From VXNE01 sp964518405 (GTDB lineage Bacteria; Pseudomonadota; Gammaproteobacteria; Pseudomonadales; Azotimanducaceae), in NCBI GenBank assembly GCA_964518405.1, contig CAZFGB010000216.1, positions 10,487-74,486 of the forward strand: a stretch of DNA of 64,000 bases, read 5' to 3'. Shown here one piece after another: positions 16,900 through 25,297 of the stretch. The notes under the pieces are model-generated. The model made no database searches, was not told the DNA's origin, and saw nothing but the letters and a program-made list of their open reading frames with translations. The stretch's first letter is position 1. Every line of letters starts with the position of its first letter. A program made the translations under genes and the position numbers.

Positions 16900-16917
16900 T
16901 GCGGGCGAGAGCCCGCA
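16900..16917. promoter_or_regulatory. perfect 7-bp hairpin upstream of Ldh2 start
   Basis: TGCGGGC-GAGA-GCCCGCA followed by four T on the plus strand. On the plus strand it looks like a small terminator, but no plus-strand gene ends here. On the minus strand it lies 3 nt before AAGGAG of the Ldh2 gene and could affect its translation or mRNA stability. Confidence 0.45.
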
Positions 16918-17063
16918 TTTTGGGCCAAGCCGCCGCGGTTGTCAGGTCGGGATGCTTATCGCATGGTCCATGATGGCTCTCGCCTGACGCATTCGGGTCG
17001 GCAACAGGAGGCCGTTTCAGTCAGGCTTCGGATAAAATCCGGCCGTCACGCGCGGAGGCGGCG

Positions 17064-17900
17064 ATGTCAGGAACGGTTACCGCTGAGATCCGGTTCATCA
17101 ATCCCGAGTGGAAGCACCGTAGAGTCCCTCCAGTCATCGGCGACCGAGCGGCGCGGCGCGCTCACACCACCAAGCGCAAGGTGTCGGTGCAAGACGCCCG
17201 CAGCGCGGAGACGAGTCTCGACACGACCGGGTTCACGCTGACCCGGCACAAGACCCGCGTGACCGATTTCGGGAACGAATCGGCGATCAAGTCCACCTAC
17301 TACGAGGAAACCGCCGGCGTCGTAAAGCACCTCGTTGGCGCCGACGAGGTGTTCGTCACGCACCATCTATTGCGCACCGAGGACAGGTCGGATTTCCTCA
17401 CCGCCTACGCGCGCTTTGCCCACTGCGACTACGACATCACCGATCCCGCCCCGTACAGCGAGCGAGCCCTCGCCGAGCGGCGCGAAGCGCTGGATGCGTC
17501 CCGGCACTGGACGTTCGCCTGGTACAACACCTGGCAGCCGATCAACCGCGCCGCGATCAGGAATCCGCTGGCGCTGATCGACGCGCGCAGCTTTGACCCC
17601 GCGGACATCCTCCCCTACCACTACTCGGGGTCCTATGCCACCGGCAGGGGCTCCATGCCGTTGTTCAGTCCGGACCTGCGGTTCTGGTACGTCCCCGGCA
17701 TGACCGAAGAGGAGATGCTGGTCTTCAAGCAACTCGACTCGCGCCCCGGCAAGGCCCTCGCATGTCCCCACACCTCGTTCGAGATCGATGCGCCTCCCGA
17801 TACGCCTGCGCGGCGCAGCATCGAGGTGCGCATGCTGTGCGCATTCGCCAGTCAGACCGCGCGGGCTGGGCCTTCAAGCACGGAGGTGCGCTGGCCTTGA
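17064..17900 (+). CDS. CmcJ/AsaB-type 2-oxoglutarate-independent hydroxylase/desaturase-like protein
   Basis: A 278-residue protein of the CmcJ/NvfI/GA4-desaturase group (non-heme iron oxygenase-like). Typical features: TGFTLTRHKTRVTDF, RDVHIDQ-type region replaced by TYYEETAGVVKHLVGADEVF, WQPINRAAIRNPLALIDARS, YYPDMTPDE-like WYVPGMTEEEMLVFKQLDSR, and PHTSFEIDAPPDTPARRSIEVR at the C-terminus. Family members normally stop shortly after the RxSIEVR strand; here the frame runs about 20 residues further (QTARAGPSSTEVRWP), into the region preceding the methyltransferase, so the native 3' end was probably replaced. Substrate unknown. Confidence 0.75.
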   Translation: MSGTVTAEIRFINPEWKHRRVPPVIGDRAARRAHTTKRKVSVQDARSAETSLDTTGFTLTRHKTRVTDFGNESAIKSTYYEETAGVVKHLVGADEVFVTHHLLRTEDRSDFLTAYARFAHCDYDITDPAPYSERALAERREALDASRHWTFAWYNTWQPINRAAIRNPLALIDARSFDPADILPYHYSGSYATGRGSMPLFSPDLRFWYVPGMTEEEMLVFKQLDSRPGKALACPHTSFEIDAPPDTPARRSIEVRMLCAFASQTARAGPSSTEVRWP

Positions 17901-17934
17901 TACTGTATGTCCATCCATGCGTCAATGCGCACCC

Positions 17935-18693
17935 ATGGAACAATCCCAAAATCGTGCTTCGAGACAGGATATCTTGCCGCTAGCACCTGAAAACCCTCGC
18001 ACGTTGGAGCGAAAGCGAGTGGTACGCAACGGAGCTCCTACAAACGATCTCGTACTGAGCGCCTACCACGCTGCCAATGAACATGTGTTTCCGAAAATAC
18101 TGGAGTTGTATGTGGCTCCCGGAAGCATTGTCGCGGACGTCACGTACGGAAAGGGCGTCTTCTGGCGCAACGTCCCAACTGACAAATATAAGCTATTGAA
18201 GAGCGATATAGCTAGCGGGGTCGATTGCCGCAAACTGCCTTATGAGGACCGCAAGCTTGATTGCGTCGTCTTTGATCCCCCGTACATGCATTCTCCCGGC
18301 GGAACTGCGCATTCCCGCCAAAGGCCATATGAAGAGTATTATCGAAACAACGGCACGGGAAACAAGACCAAGAGCAAGTATCACGAAGCCGTGCTGGAGC
18401 TATACTTAGATGCGGGAAAAGAGGCTCTTCGCGTACTGCGGGACCGAGGCGTACTGATCGTGAAATGTCAAGACGAAGTATGCTCGAATCGACAGAGGTT
18501 TACTCACATCGAAATACTAACGGCCTACGAGGACTTGGGATTCGTTGCCGAGGACCTATTCGTTGTAGTAAGAAATAACCGCCCGGGCGTTAGCCGAACA
18601 GTGCGGCAGGTTCACGCACGGAAGAATCACTCCTACTTTCTCATATTCTGGAAGAAAGGGAAGTCGAACTCTGTCTGGACGCCGCCAAAGTGA
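17935..18693 (+). CDS. DNA methyltransferase (adenine-N6 or cytosine-N4), DPPY type
   Basis: A 252-residue Rossmann methyltransferase. The AdoMet loop is ADVTYGKGVFW near residue 67 and the catalytic motif IV is VVFDPPYMH near residue 107; they occur in the order I then IV. Further DRGVLIVKCQDEV matches motif VI and SYFLIFWKKG closes the sheet. I chose the ATG at 17935; another at 17917 is possible. Base composition is visibly lower in GC than neighbours, a sign of transfer. The following reading frame overlaps by GTGA and is a frameshifted restriction-type nuclease, so this enzyme may now act as a solitary methylase. Confidence 0.82.
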   Translation: MEQSQNRASRQDILPLAPENPRTLERKRVVRNGAPTNDLVLSAYHAANEHVFPKILELYVAPGSIVADVTYGKGVFWRNVPTDKYKLLKSDIASGVDCRKLPYEDRKLDCVVFDPPYMHSPGGTAHSRQRPYEEYYRNNGTGNKTKSKYHEAVLELYLDAGKEALRVLRDRGVLIVKCQDEVCSNRQRFTHIEILTAYEDLGFVAEDLFVVVRNNRPGVSRTVRQVHARKNHSYFLIFWKKGKSNSVWTPPK

Positions 18694-19198
18694 GCGCTAT
18701 CACGCTCATGCTCGAAGTGATCGGCGACCATACACCGCCTTCAAAATGGAAAGGCGCGCCTTTGGCGTCATTCCGGCAGGTCGCCAATACAAACCGTGGG
18801 GATATTGGAGAGGATTTCATCTTTCGATACCTTCGTCTATTCGACCTACCTGTCGAACGAAGCGATCTCGCACCATGGCGTGGGACTTGAAGATCGGCGA
18901 CAAACAATTTGAGATAAAGACCGCATCCGAGGACACTGGCGGGGCGTTCCAGTTCAATCACGTACGTTTGGATAGAGACTACGGCTATCTTCTATGCCTT
19001 GGCATCCGGCCGGCCTCGATCCTATTCGCCGCGTGGCGCAAAGGCGAAGTGTCCGAAAAAGCGGCGGGGACACTCGTGAGGATGGCGGAGGGGCAGGGAG
19101 TCACCTTCAAGCTGACGAAAAAACCGGACAGCATGTGGGAAATAGAAGACCTTCCCGATTGGGTTAGGGAAGAGGTGCTACCGACGCAAGTCGGATGA
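18690..19198 (+). pseudogene. PD-(D/E)XK restriction endonuclease-like gene, frameshifted
   Basis: The first part, from GTG 18690, reads GEIGED-like NTNRGDIGEDFIFRYLRLFD and stops at TGA 18888-18890. The remainder of the protein is in another frame: AWDLKIGDKQFEIKTASED, then FQFNHVRLDRDYGYLLCLGI, ending at TGA 19196-19198. Together they give an approximately 168-residue nuclease in which WD...FEIKTA is the D-x(n)-E-x-K core. The change of frame (-1 or +2) falls between roughly 18868 and 18888; no obvious slippery heptamer is there, so loss of function or a sequencing error are likelier than programmed frameshifting. The GTGA overlap with the methyltransferase makes it the R partner of the M gene. 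Confidence 0.7.
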
Positions 19199-19291
19199 TT
19201 CAGGCGGTACTCCCGATCACGCCGTCCGGTCAGTGCTTTCCCAAATCCGGCTGTCGGACATGGAAGCGACGACTTCCGCGACAGCAACTTG

Positions 19292-19404
19292 TGGAGTTCC
19301 GCTTCATCAATTCACGGGCGGACGCCCCCGTCTCGGCACGCACAGCACCAAGCGCAAGGTATTGGTCGCGCAGCATCGAGGTGATGTGTGCATTCGTCAG
19401 CTAA
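19292..19404 (+). pseudogene. collapsed second copy of the CmcJ-like gene
   Basis: The reading VEFRFINSRADAPVSARTAP parallels the start of the gene at 17064 (AEIRFINPEWKHRRVP), including a shared CACCAAGCGCAAGGT at DNA level. It is followed directly by RSIEVMCAFVS and TAA, which parallels the end RRSIEVRMLCAFAS of the same gene. The roughly 220 codons between are missing. The copy lies just after the restriction-modification pair, so that pair is bracketed by related sequence. Confidence 0.55.
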
Positions 19405-19411
19405 CGCCTCA

Positions 19412-19981
19412 CTACTCGACGGGTCTTGGCCCCCGTTGCAACAGTTCCCGCGCGACTTCAAGGCGTGGATTGACCCGTCCCGAGGCGTTGGAGGAATCGT
19501 AAGCGCTTTCGCAGGCTGAATTGAAGGCACCGGTGCCTGGACGGGGGTAATCGCGATCGTTCGTGACCCATAGACCGGATGCCTGGAGGTCGGCGACCAG
19601 GCTGGCGTACGAGCGCAGAAAAACGCTTCGGGCGGACGAAGAAGTAACGCCATACGCCTGCTCCACGTCGTAGCACGCAGAACGGCAGCCGTGGGCTTCC
19701 AACAACTCCGCCTGGATCCTGGCGCACCCGATCTGCTTCCAGTCGGTCAGAAAGCTGGTCCATTCCTCATCGGTCCAGGTCGCGCTGTCGCGCCAGTTCG
19801 CCCAGAACTGGTCCTGCCAGGCAATGATCCAGGCGTCGCCATCGCCGCCGTCAGCGGCTATGCACATGCGATAGCAGTTCCCAACCTCCTTTCGGCCCTC
19901 TTCGGCTTTGGTCAACGTCTGCGCATGAGCGACGGACGTCAGAGACAGACAGATGACGACGGCCAAAACAGGCGATTTCAT
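19412..19981 (-). CDS. secreted protein of unknown function
   Basis: A 189-residue protein with a Sec signal peptide: MKSPVLAVVICLSLTSVAHA then cleavage before QTLTK. The mature part is rich in Trp and has five or six Cys (NCYRMCIAADGG, IGCARIQ, HGCRSACYD, NSACESA), suggesting disulfide bonds in the periplasm. No domain recognised. It stands alone on the minus strand. Confidence 0.6.
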   Translation of the reverse strand: MKSPVLAVVICLSLTSVAHAQTLTKAEEGRKEVGNCYRMCIAADGGDGDAWIIAWQDQFWANWRDSATWTDEEWTSFLTDWKQIGCARIQAELLEAHGCRSACYDVEQAYGVTSSSARSVFLRSYASLVADLQASGLWVTNDRDYPRPGTGAFNSACESAYDSSNASGRVNPRLEVARELLQRGPRPVE

Positions 19982-20138
19982 TGGATTTCCAGTTCGGCGC
20001 TGGAAAGGACCTTAATGCACGTGAAATGAACCGCGGCTGAACCGACGAAACCTGCTGAGCCTTGGCCTCACGGCGTCAGCAGAAGCACCCGGATCCGATA
20101 CGGCTGCGCGGCCCGTCGATGGCGTCAAGTCCCTCTGG

Positions 20139-20405
20139 TCAGGGACTCGGAGGGCGGGTCAGTAGATCCTCCGGTTCTGGAGGCTGACCCCCATCTCGTC
20201 GAAGCAAACGACGCGCCGCCTCGATATCAGTCTCGGTGCCGCGCGTAGCGAAGAACTCGGCTGTTTTCATTGCCGAGATCTTTTCGGCGATCGCCGTGGC
20301 CATAAACTGATTCATGCTCGTACCATCTTCTCTGCTGATTTCAGCGACTGCCGCCTTCAAGGATGCGGGTAGCCGCAAGGGGTAAGTGGTGGTTTGTTTC
20401 TTCAT
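20139..20405 (-). CDS. ribbon-helix-helix/HicB-like antitoxin
   Basis: An 88-residue protein: TTYPLRLPASLKAAVAEISREDG followed by TSMNQFMATAIAEKISAM is a strand plus two-helix RHH fold. The tail AEFFATRGTETDIEAARRLLRRDGG is typical of the RHH partners of COG1569 PIN toxins. Its ATG is 2 nt after the stop of a truncated PIN frame, matching the toxin-then-antitoxin order of that family. AGG precedes the start. Confidence 0.72.
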   Translation of the reverse strand: MKKQTTTYPLRLPASLKAAVAEISREDGTSMNQFMATAIAEKISAMKTAEFFATRGTETDIEAARRLLRRDGGQPPEPEDLLTRPPSP

Positions 20406-20407
20406 TC

Positions 20408-20548
20408 CTATATTCCCCTCAAGGCCTGTTGGGGCGTCAGCACCGCGATTCCGAAGCGTCCCGGAGCATCCCCGAAGTCCCGTCTGTTGAAGGTGACCAA
20501 GGCATCGGCATTACCGTTGATCGCGGCCTCAACGTTGTCTTCCCGGAC
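20408..20548 (-). pseudogene. PIN-domain toxin (COG1569 type), C-terminal remnant
   Basis: On the minus strand the frame reads REDNVEAAINGNADALVTFN, then RRDFGDAPGRFGIAVLTPQQ, ALRGI and TAG at 20410-20408. This is the tail of COG1569 PIN toxins, where the last acidic residues lie in the A..GNADALVT and NxRDF segments. The frame meets the stop of the luciferase-like gene at 20549, and no N-terminal half is present, so the toxin is inactive and the antitoxin is orphaned. Confidence 0.65.
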
Positions 20549-21613
20549 TCAGGAGATGTTGCCAATCAGGGCGTTCCCGACCTCCCCCAGAACGTCATAG
20601 CGGGTGTGGAAGTTCGGCAGGATCATGATTTGGTCGAGGCCCGCGTCCGACAGCGAAGAGAGGATGTCGATCAACTCGTCGCGCGTGCCGATGAGCGCCG
20701 ACGCCCGCAGCACCTCGGGCGTGAGGAACCGCTCCTCCTCCGGCACCACCCAGCAGTTGTGGCCGCGATGGATGAACTGGTGGCGCCGTTCGGCCGGGAT
20801 CTTCTCCATCATCGCCGTGTAGTCGCCCCAGATGCCGGCAAACACGTTGGACGGCTGCCGTCCGAAGTTGCGCAACTGGTCGTACTGGTAATGTACGCCG
20901 GCCATCGCCATGGCGCCGCACTGGCTCTTAACGCGGTCCGAGTCCACCGGTTCACCCGGTTCCAGCACGACGATGGTGGTGAGGGCGGTCATGTAGTACG
21001 CGTCACGGTCGATCTGGCGTCCCGCCTTCAGGGCGCCCGCCTCGATCATGTCCCAGACGCGCTGCAGGGCGGCGCCCGAACCGCGGCCGGAGATCACGGC
21101 CCCGTCCCCGTGTTCTCCCGCGAGTCCGAGCGAACGGGGCCCGAACCCGGAGACATACAGGGGAATGGCGTCCTTGAAGTTGACGAAGCCCGTGTCGGGC
21201 ATGATGTGAATGATCGGCTGGCCGTCGTCGTTCACGGCCTCCTCGCCACGCAGCAGCGGCTTGAGCGTACGCAGGTAGCGATCGAACTCCCTGATCCGAT
21301 GCGGCGGTCTGCCCATGACGCGCATGGCGGTGTTCCCCGCGCCCACCCCGAAGAAGGTGCGACCTGGCGCGAGCGCGTTGATGGTGGCGATGCCCGCCGC
21401 GTTCACCGATGCGGGACGCGTGCCGGTGATGGCGACGCCGGTACCGAGCTTGATGCGCGAGGTCCGGGTTGCCGCCAGAGCCAGAGTCGCGTAGCAGTCG
21501 GACCACAGCATCTGGCTGTCCGCGAACCAGGCGTGGCTGTAGCCAAGGGCTTCCGCGCGCTCCACGTAGTCGATGTCGCCGATATGGGAGGCGATACATA
21601 TCCCGATATCCAT
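20549..21613 (-). CDS. luciferase-like (LLM) flavin-dependent oxidoreductase
   Basis: A 354-residue TIM-barrel protein of the F420/FMN luciferase-like family: MDIGICIASHIGDIDYVERA, SHAWFADSQMLW, SRIKLGTGVAITGTR, FGVGAGNTAMRVMG and IPLYVSGFGPRSLGLAGEHG. This set matches the methylene-H4MPT reductase-like subgroup. The ATG at 21613 starts at the natural first strand; an in-frame extension upstream has no family match. Its end abuts the PIN remnant. It begins a run of three related oxidoreductase genes on the minus strand. Confidence 0.85.
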   Translation of the reverse strand: MDIGICIASHIGDIDYVERAEALGYSHAWFADSQMLWSDCYATLALAATRTSRIKLGTGVAITGTRPASVNAAGIATINALAPGRTFFGVGAGNTAMRVMGRPPHRIREFDRYLRTLKPLLRGEEAVNDDGQPIIHIMPDTGFVNFKDAIPLYVSGFGPRSLGLAGEHGDGAVISGRGSGAALQRVWDMIEAGALKAGRQIDRDAYYMTALTTIVVLEPGEPVDSDRVKSQCGAMAMAGVHYQYDQLRNFGRQPSNVFAGIWGDYTAMMEKIPAERRHQFIHRGHNCWVVPEEERFLTPEVLRASALIGTRDELIDILSSLSDAGLDQIMILPNFHTRYDVLGEVGNALIGNIS

Positions 21614-21693
21614 GGGGTTTCCCTCTTTCCCGCGGCAATTGCGCGACGCTGATCGGCCTCGCGGCTCCACCCTCCCCCTCTCGGCGATGCGGA

Positions 21694-22554
21694 TCAGGCG
21701 TCGGCGAAGTCCTCGATGCGGGACCGCCACGCAAACACCTCTTCCGGCGTTCGCGCCGGCGCGGCCATGTCGGGCCTGTCATCGACCGGTATCAGCACGC
21801 GATCAGCATCGATCGTCTTGATCTCGGCCAGATCTTGCGGGCAGCTCAAGGAGACCTCGATTGCACCGGGGTCGCGTCCGCACGCCTGGGCGGTCTCCCG
21901 CGCGAGGCGCACGAGTGCTTCGGGTCTGCCCCGCGCCGGAAAGAAGCCGTCGCCCAGGCGGCCGGCGCGGCGCGCCGCTGCATTCGAGTGGCCGCCGACG
22001 TGGACCGGCACGGTTCCGTCCACCGGCTGCGGCCGGCAGTAGGCGCCGTCGAACCGGATGAAATCGCCCTGAAACGAGGGCCGCTCCTCGGACCAGAGCG
22101 ATCGCATTACCGCCACGTACTCGTCGGTGCGGGCGGCGCGGTCATCGAAGGAAGCGCCGATCGCCTCGAATTCTTCCCTGAGCCAGCCGACGCCGATGCC
22201 GAGCAGGACGCGGCCGCCCGACATGAAGTCCAGGGTGGCGACCTGCTTCGCGGTGACCACCGGACTGAGTTGGGGGAGGATCAGCACGCCTGTGCCGAAC
22301 TTGATCCTGCTGGTGCGGGCGGCCACATAGGCGATCCAGATCAACGGATCGGGCCGGGGAAAGTCGAACACGTTACCGAACAGGCGACCGTCGGGGGAAT
22401 AGGGATATTTCGACGCATGGTTTTCCGGGATCACCGTGTGCTGGACCGTCCACGCGGACTCGAACCCCGCCTCCTCGGCGGCTTGCACCAGTTCCGCGGC
22501 GCGCGCCGCATCGATATAGGGCCCCGTGTTGCAGTAGCGCAGTCCGAATTTCAT
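21694..22554 (-). CDS. LLM oxidoreductase, TIGR03619-like, copy 1
   Basis: A 286-residue luciferase-fold enzyme. MKFGLRYCNTGPYIDA, ESAWTVQHTVIPENH, SRIKFGTGVLILPQ, GRVLLGIGVGWLREEF and VPVHVGGHSNAAARRAGRLG are the barrel strands that bind F420 or FMN. It is a close tandem paralogue of the next gene; most core segments are identical by eye. The C-terminus ends EEVFAWRSRIEDFADA, also shared. The pair lies 80 nt upstream of the third oxidoreductase (20549-21613). Confidence 0.87.
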   Translation of the reverse strand: MKFGLRYCNTGPYIDAARAAELVQAAEEAGFESAWTVQHTVIPENHASKYPYSPDGRLFGNVFDFPRPDPLIWIAYVAARTSRIKFGTGVLILPQLSPVVTAKQVATLDFMSGGRVLLGIGVGWLREEFEAIGASFDDRAARTDEYVAVMRSLWSEERPSFQGDFIRFDGAYCRPQPVDGTVPVHVGGHSNAAARRAGRLGDGFFPARGRPEALVRLARETAQACGRDPGAIEVSLSCPQDLAEIKTIDADRVLIPVDDRPDMAAPARTPEEVFAWRSRIEDFADA

Positions 22555-22569
22555 CGCGCCGCCCTCGGA

Positions 22570-23427
22570 TCAGTCGGCGAACGCTTCAATGCGCGACCGC
22601 CAGGCCAACACCTCTTCGGGCGTGCGCGCGGGCGCGGCCATGGCCGGGGTCCGGTTCACGGGCACGAGGATGCGGTCCGCATCGATCATCCCCAGATCGG
22701 ACAGGTCTTCGGGACAGCTCAACGTGATTTCCACGGCTTCGGGATCGCGTCCGCACTGCTCCGCCGTCTCCCGCGCCAGACGCACCAGTTCCTTCGGATC
22801 GCCCCGCGCCGGAAAGAAGCCGTCGCCAAGCCGGCCCGCGCGCCGCGCGGACGCCCTCGAGTGGCCTCCCACGATGATGGGCACCGTGCCGTCCATCGGC
22901 TGCGGCCGGCAGTAGGCGCCGTCGAAGTTGATGAACTCGCCCTGAAACGACGGCCGGTCCTGGGACCAGAGCGCCCGCATCACCTCGACGTACTCGTCGT
23001 TGCGGGCCGCGCGATCATCGAACGACGCGCCGATGGCCTCGAACTCCTCCCTGAGCCAGCCGACGCCGATGCCGAGCAGCGTGCGTCCACCCGCCATGAA
23101 GTCCAGGGTAGCGATCTGTTTCGCGGTAACCACCGGGCTGAGCTGCGGCAGGATCAGAATGCCGGTGCCGAGCTTGATTTTGCTTGTCGCCGCCGCGACA
23201 TAGGCCATCCAGATCAACGGATCGGGGATCGGAAAGTCGAACCTGCCGCCGCGCATGCGCCCGTCCTCGGAATACGGATACAGGGAGACGTGGTTTTCCG
23301 GGATGACCGTGTGCTGGACCGTCCAGGCCGACTCGAAACCCGCTTCCTCGGCGGCTTGCACCAGTTCTACGGCGAGCGCCGCATCCACATAGCGTCCCGT
23401 GTTGCAATAGCGCAGTCCGAACTTCAT
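22570..23427 (-). CDS. LLM oxidoreductase, TIGR03619-like, copy 2
   Basis: A 285-residue tandem paralogue of 21694-22554, separated by 15 nt. Same opening MKFGLRYCNTGRYVDA, same WTVQHTVIPENH, and the same KLGTGILILPQLSPVVTAKQ. Differences cluster in the loops (YPYSEDGRMRGGRFDFP versus YPYSPDGRLFGNVFDFP) that in this family shape substrate binding, so the copies may act on related but different compounds. Confidence 0.87.
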   Translation of the reverse strand: MKFGLRYCNTGRYVDAALAVELVQAAEEAGFESAWTVQHTVIPENHVSLYPYSEDGRMRGGRFDFPIPDPLIWMAYVAAATSKIKLGTGILILPQLSPVVTAKQIATLDFMAGGRTLLGIGVGWLREEFEAIGASFDDRAARNDEYVEVMRALWSQDRPSFQGEFINFDGAYCRPQPMDGTVPIIVGGHSRASARRAGRLGDGFFPARGDPKELVRLARETAEQCGRDPEAVEITLSCPEDLSDLGMIDADRILVPVNRTPAMAAPARTPEEVLAWRSRIEAFAD

Positions 23428-23574
23428 CCGTTACCCCTCTCGATCGCCTCGACCTAAAGATAGCGCATCCCGGCGGTACGCGGCCTATGCGCCGGCGACT
23501 TCCCGGGCCAGCCTTCGGCCATCTGCGAGCGGGCGTGATTCCCGGTGCAGATCACCAGGAGGCGAAACGGCCGT

Positions 23575-25215
23575 TCAGGCGAAGCGCGCCGGCGCCCGGG
23601 AGTCCTCCGCCCGCGTCTTGACGTCGATCAACACGGTCTTGCCGTCCGCGTTCAGGCGCTTGGCCTGTTCCAGCGCCGGCGCCATTTCCGCCGCCTGCGT
23701 CACGTGGATGCCCTCCGCCCCCATCGCCTTGGCGAGGCCCGCATAGTCACCCTGCATGTGGGAAACGCCGAATTGCAGGCGGGCGGTCGGGAAACCGCCG
23801 GGGTAGGTCGCCATGATGCCGTTGTTGAGCAGGATGGTGGTGATGGGAATGCCGGCGCGGGCCGAAGTTTCGATATCGAGACCGGACATGCCGAAGGCGC
23901 CGTCGCCCATCAGGTTGACGCACATGCGTTCCGGCGCGGCCATCTTCGCCCCGATCATCAACGGGATGGAGAAGCCGAGGTGGGTTGTCTTGCCCCAACC
24001 GACGTAGCTGTGCGGGGTGGTGGCCGTATAGAACGGCACGATCTGATCACGCGGGGCGCCGGCGTCGTGGGTGACGACGCTGTTTTCGTTGTCCAGCACC
24101 TGGTTCATCTCGTGAATGACGCGGTAGGGAGACAACGGGCCGTCGTCGTTGGTCAGATACGGGCGCCATTGCGCCATCCATGCCTCCCGCGCTTCGGCGA
24201 TGCGCTCCTTTGTGCCGTTGTCGCGCCCGTCTTCGCCGATGAGTCCCTTGACGGCGTCGATCATGGCTTCGAGCGTCAACTTGGCATCTCCTACCAAGCC
24301 GATAGCCGCCGCGGTGTCCTTGTTGATCTCCTCGTCGGCGATCACCGAGTGGATGAGGAACTTGTCGCGGGAGAAACTCTGGCCATAAGGCGTCCAGGTG
24401 AGCGACGAGCCGACAGCGAACAGCACGTCGCAGTTATCGAGCCATTGGCGCGCCGGACCGGTTGTCGACCCGACCCCGGCCCCGACGGATAGCGGATGGC
24501 GCTCGTCGATGGCCGACTTGCCCGGCATCGACGTGAACACCGGCGCGTCGAGCAACTCGGCGAGGGTCCGCAGTTCCTCGCAGGCGCCGGCCGTCATGAC
24601 GCCCGAGCCGGCCCAGATCAGGGGCTCCTCCGCGTCCACCAGTTTCCGGGCCGCGTCGGCGACCGCCCCGGCGGATGGCGCATACATGGCTGCCGTCGGC
24701 GACGAGTAAGCGGGCGCGTTGTCCGGAATCGGCTGAGAGCATACATCCGCCGGCATCTCCACAAGCACGGGTCCGGGACGGCCGGTGCGCAAGGCGTGGA
24801 AGGCGCGGCGCATGATGTCGCCGGTCTGGTCCGGTCGCATGATGACGTCGACGTGCTTGAGCAACGATTCCCAGGTCCTGCCGGCAAAGAAATTGGGGCG
24901 AACGAACAGCTTGTCGAGGGCGTTGCCGCCGGGCAGCAGCAGTATCGGCGAGTTGTCCCCGTTCGCCTGGGCCAGGCCGCCCATCGAATTCTCGGCGCCG
25001 GCCTGGGACTGCACCGCGACGACGCCGAAACGCTTGCGGTCGGACAGCCTGGAGTAGCCGTCGGCCGCCATCACCGCGCCGCGTTCGTGACGAAACGCCA
25101 CCGGGCGGATGCCTTGCTTGGCAACCGCCTCGATAAGCGGGTTGGACGGGAAACAGGACATCCAGCTAACGCCTTCGTCCTTGAGAATGCGGGCGACGTA
25201 TTCGACGCTGTTCAT
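23575..25215 (-). CDS. thiamine-diphosphate-dependent enzyme, acetolactate synthase-like
   Basis: A 546-residue ThDP enzyme of the acetolactate synthase/benzoylformate decarboxylase fold. The activating Glu is in FRHERGAVMAADGY near residue 47. The cofactor motif runs from MGDGAFGMSGLDIETSAR to TTILLNNGIM (GDG to NN). The middle FAD-type domain is present, but no clear FAD loop can be seen. ATG at 25215 was chosen because GGAG lies 9 nt upstream. It is adjacent to the oxidoreductases and may feed a 2-oxoacid route. Substrate not assigned. Confidence 0.82.
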   Translation of the reverse strand: MNSVEYVARILKDEGVSWMSCFPSNPLIEAVAKQGIRPVAFRHERGAVMAADGYSRLSDRKRFGVVAVQSQAGAENSMGGLAQANGDNSPILLLPGGNALDKLFVRPNFFAGRTWESLLKHVDVIMRPDQTGDIMRRAFHALRTGRPGPVLVEMPADVCSQPIPDNAPAYSSPTAAMYAPSAGAVADAARKLVDAEEPLIWAGSGVMTAGACEELRTLAELLDAPVFTSMPGKSAIDERHPLSVGAGVGSTTGPARQWLDNCDVLFAVGSSLTWTPYGQSFSRDKFLIHSVIADEEINKDTAAAIGLVGDAKLTLEAMIDAVKGLIGEDGRDNGTKERIAEAREAWMAQWRPYLTNDDGPLSPYRVIHEMNQVLDNENSVVTHDAGAPRDQIVPFYTATTPHSYVGWGKTTHLGFSIPLMIGAKMAAPERMCVNLMGDGAFGMSGLDIETSARAGIPITTILLNNGIMATYPGGFPTARLQFGVSHMQGDYAGLAKAMGAEGIHVTQAAEMAPALEQAKRLNADGKTVLIDVKTRAEDSRAPARFA

Positions 25216-25297
25216 GCGGTGGCTCCGACAATTGACCAAAGCGCCGAATGGTACCCCAGTCGCCTGTTACGGTTCCTCAACCAGTTAACATTCGCGC

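Noticed and set aside
18690..19198. Programmed ribosomal frameshift in the restriction gene
   Set aside because: No slippery heptamer or downstream pseudoknot evident near 18868-18888; a mutation or a sequencing error is simpler.
21469..23457. A 662-codon plus-strand frame opposite the LLM genes
   Set aside because: It shows an internal repeat only because the genes on the other strand are a tandem duplication. No domain is seen.
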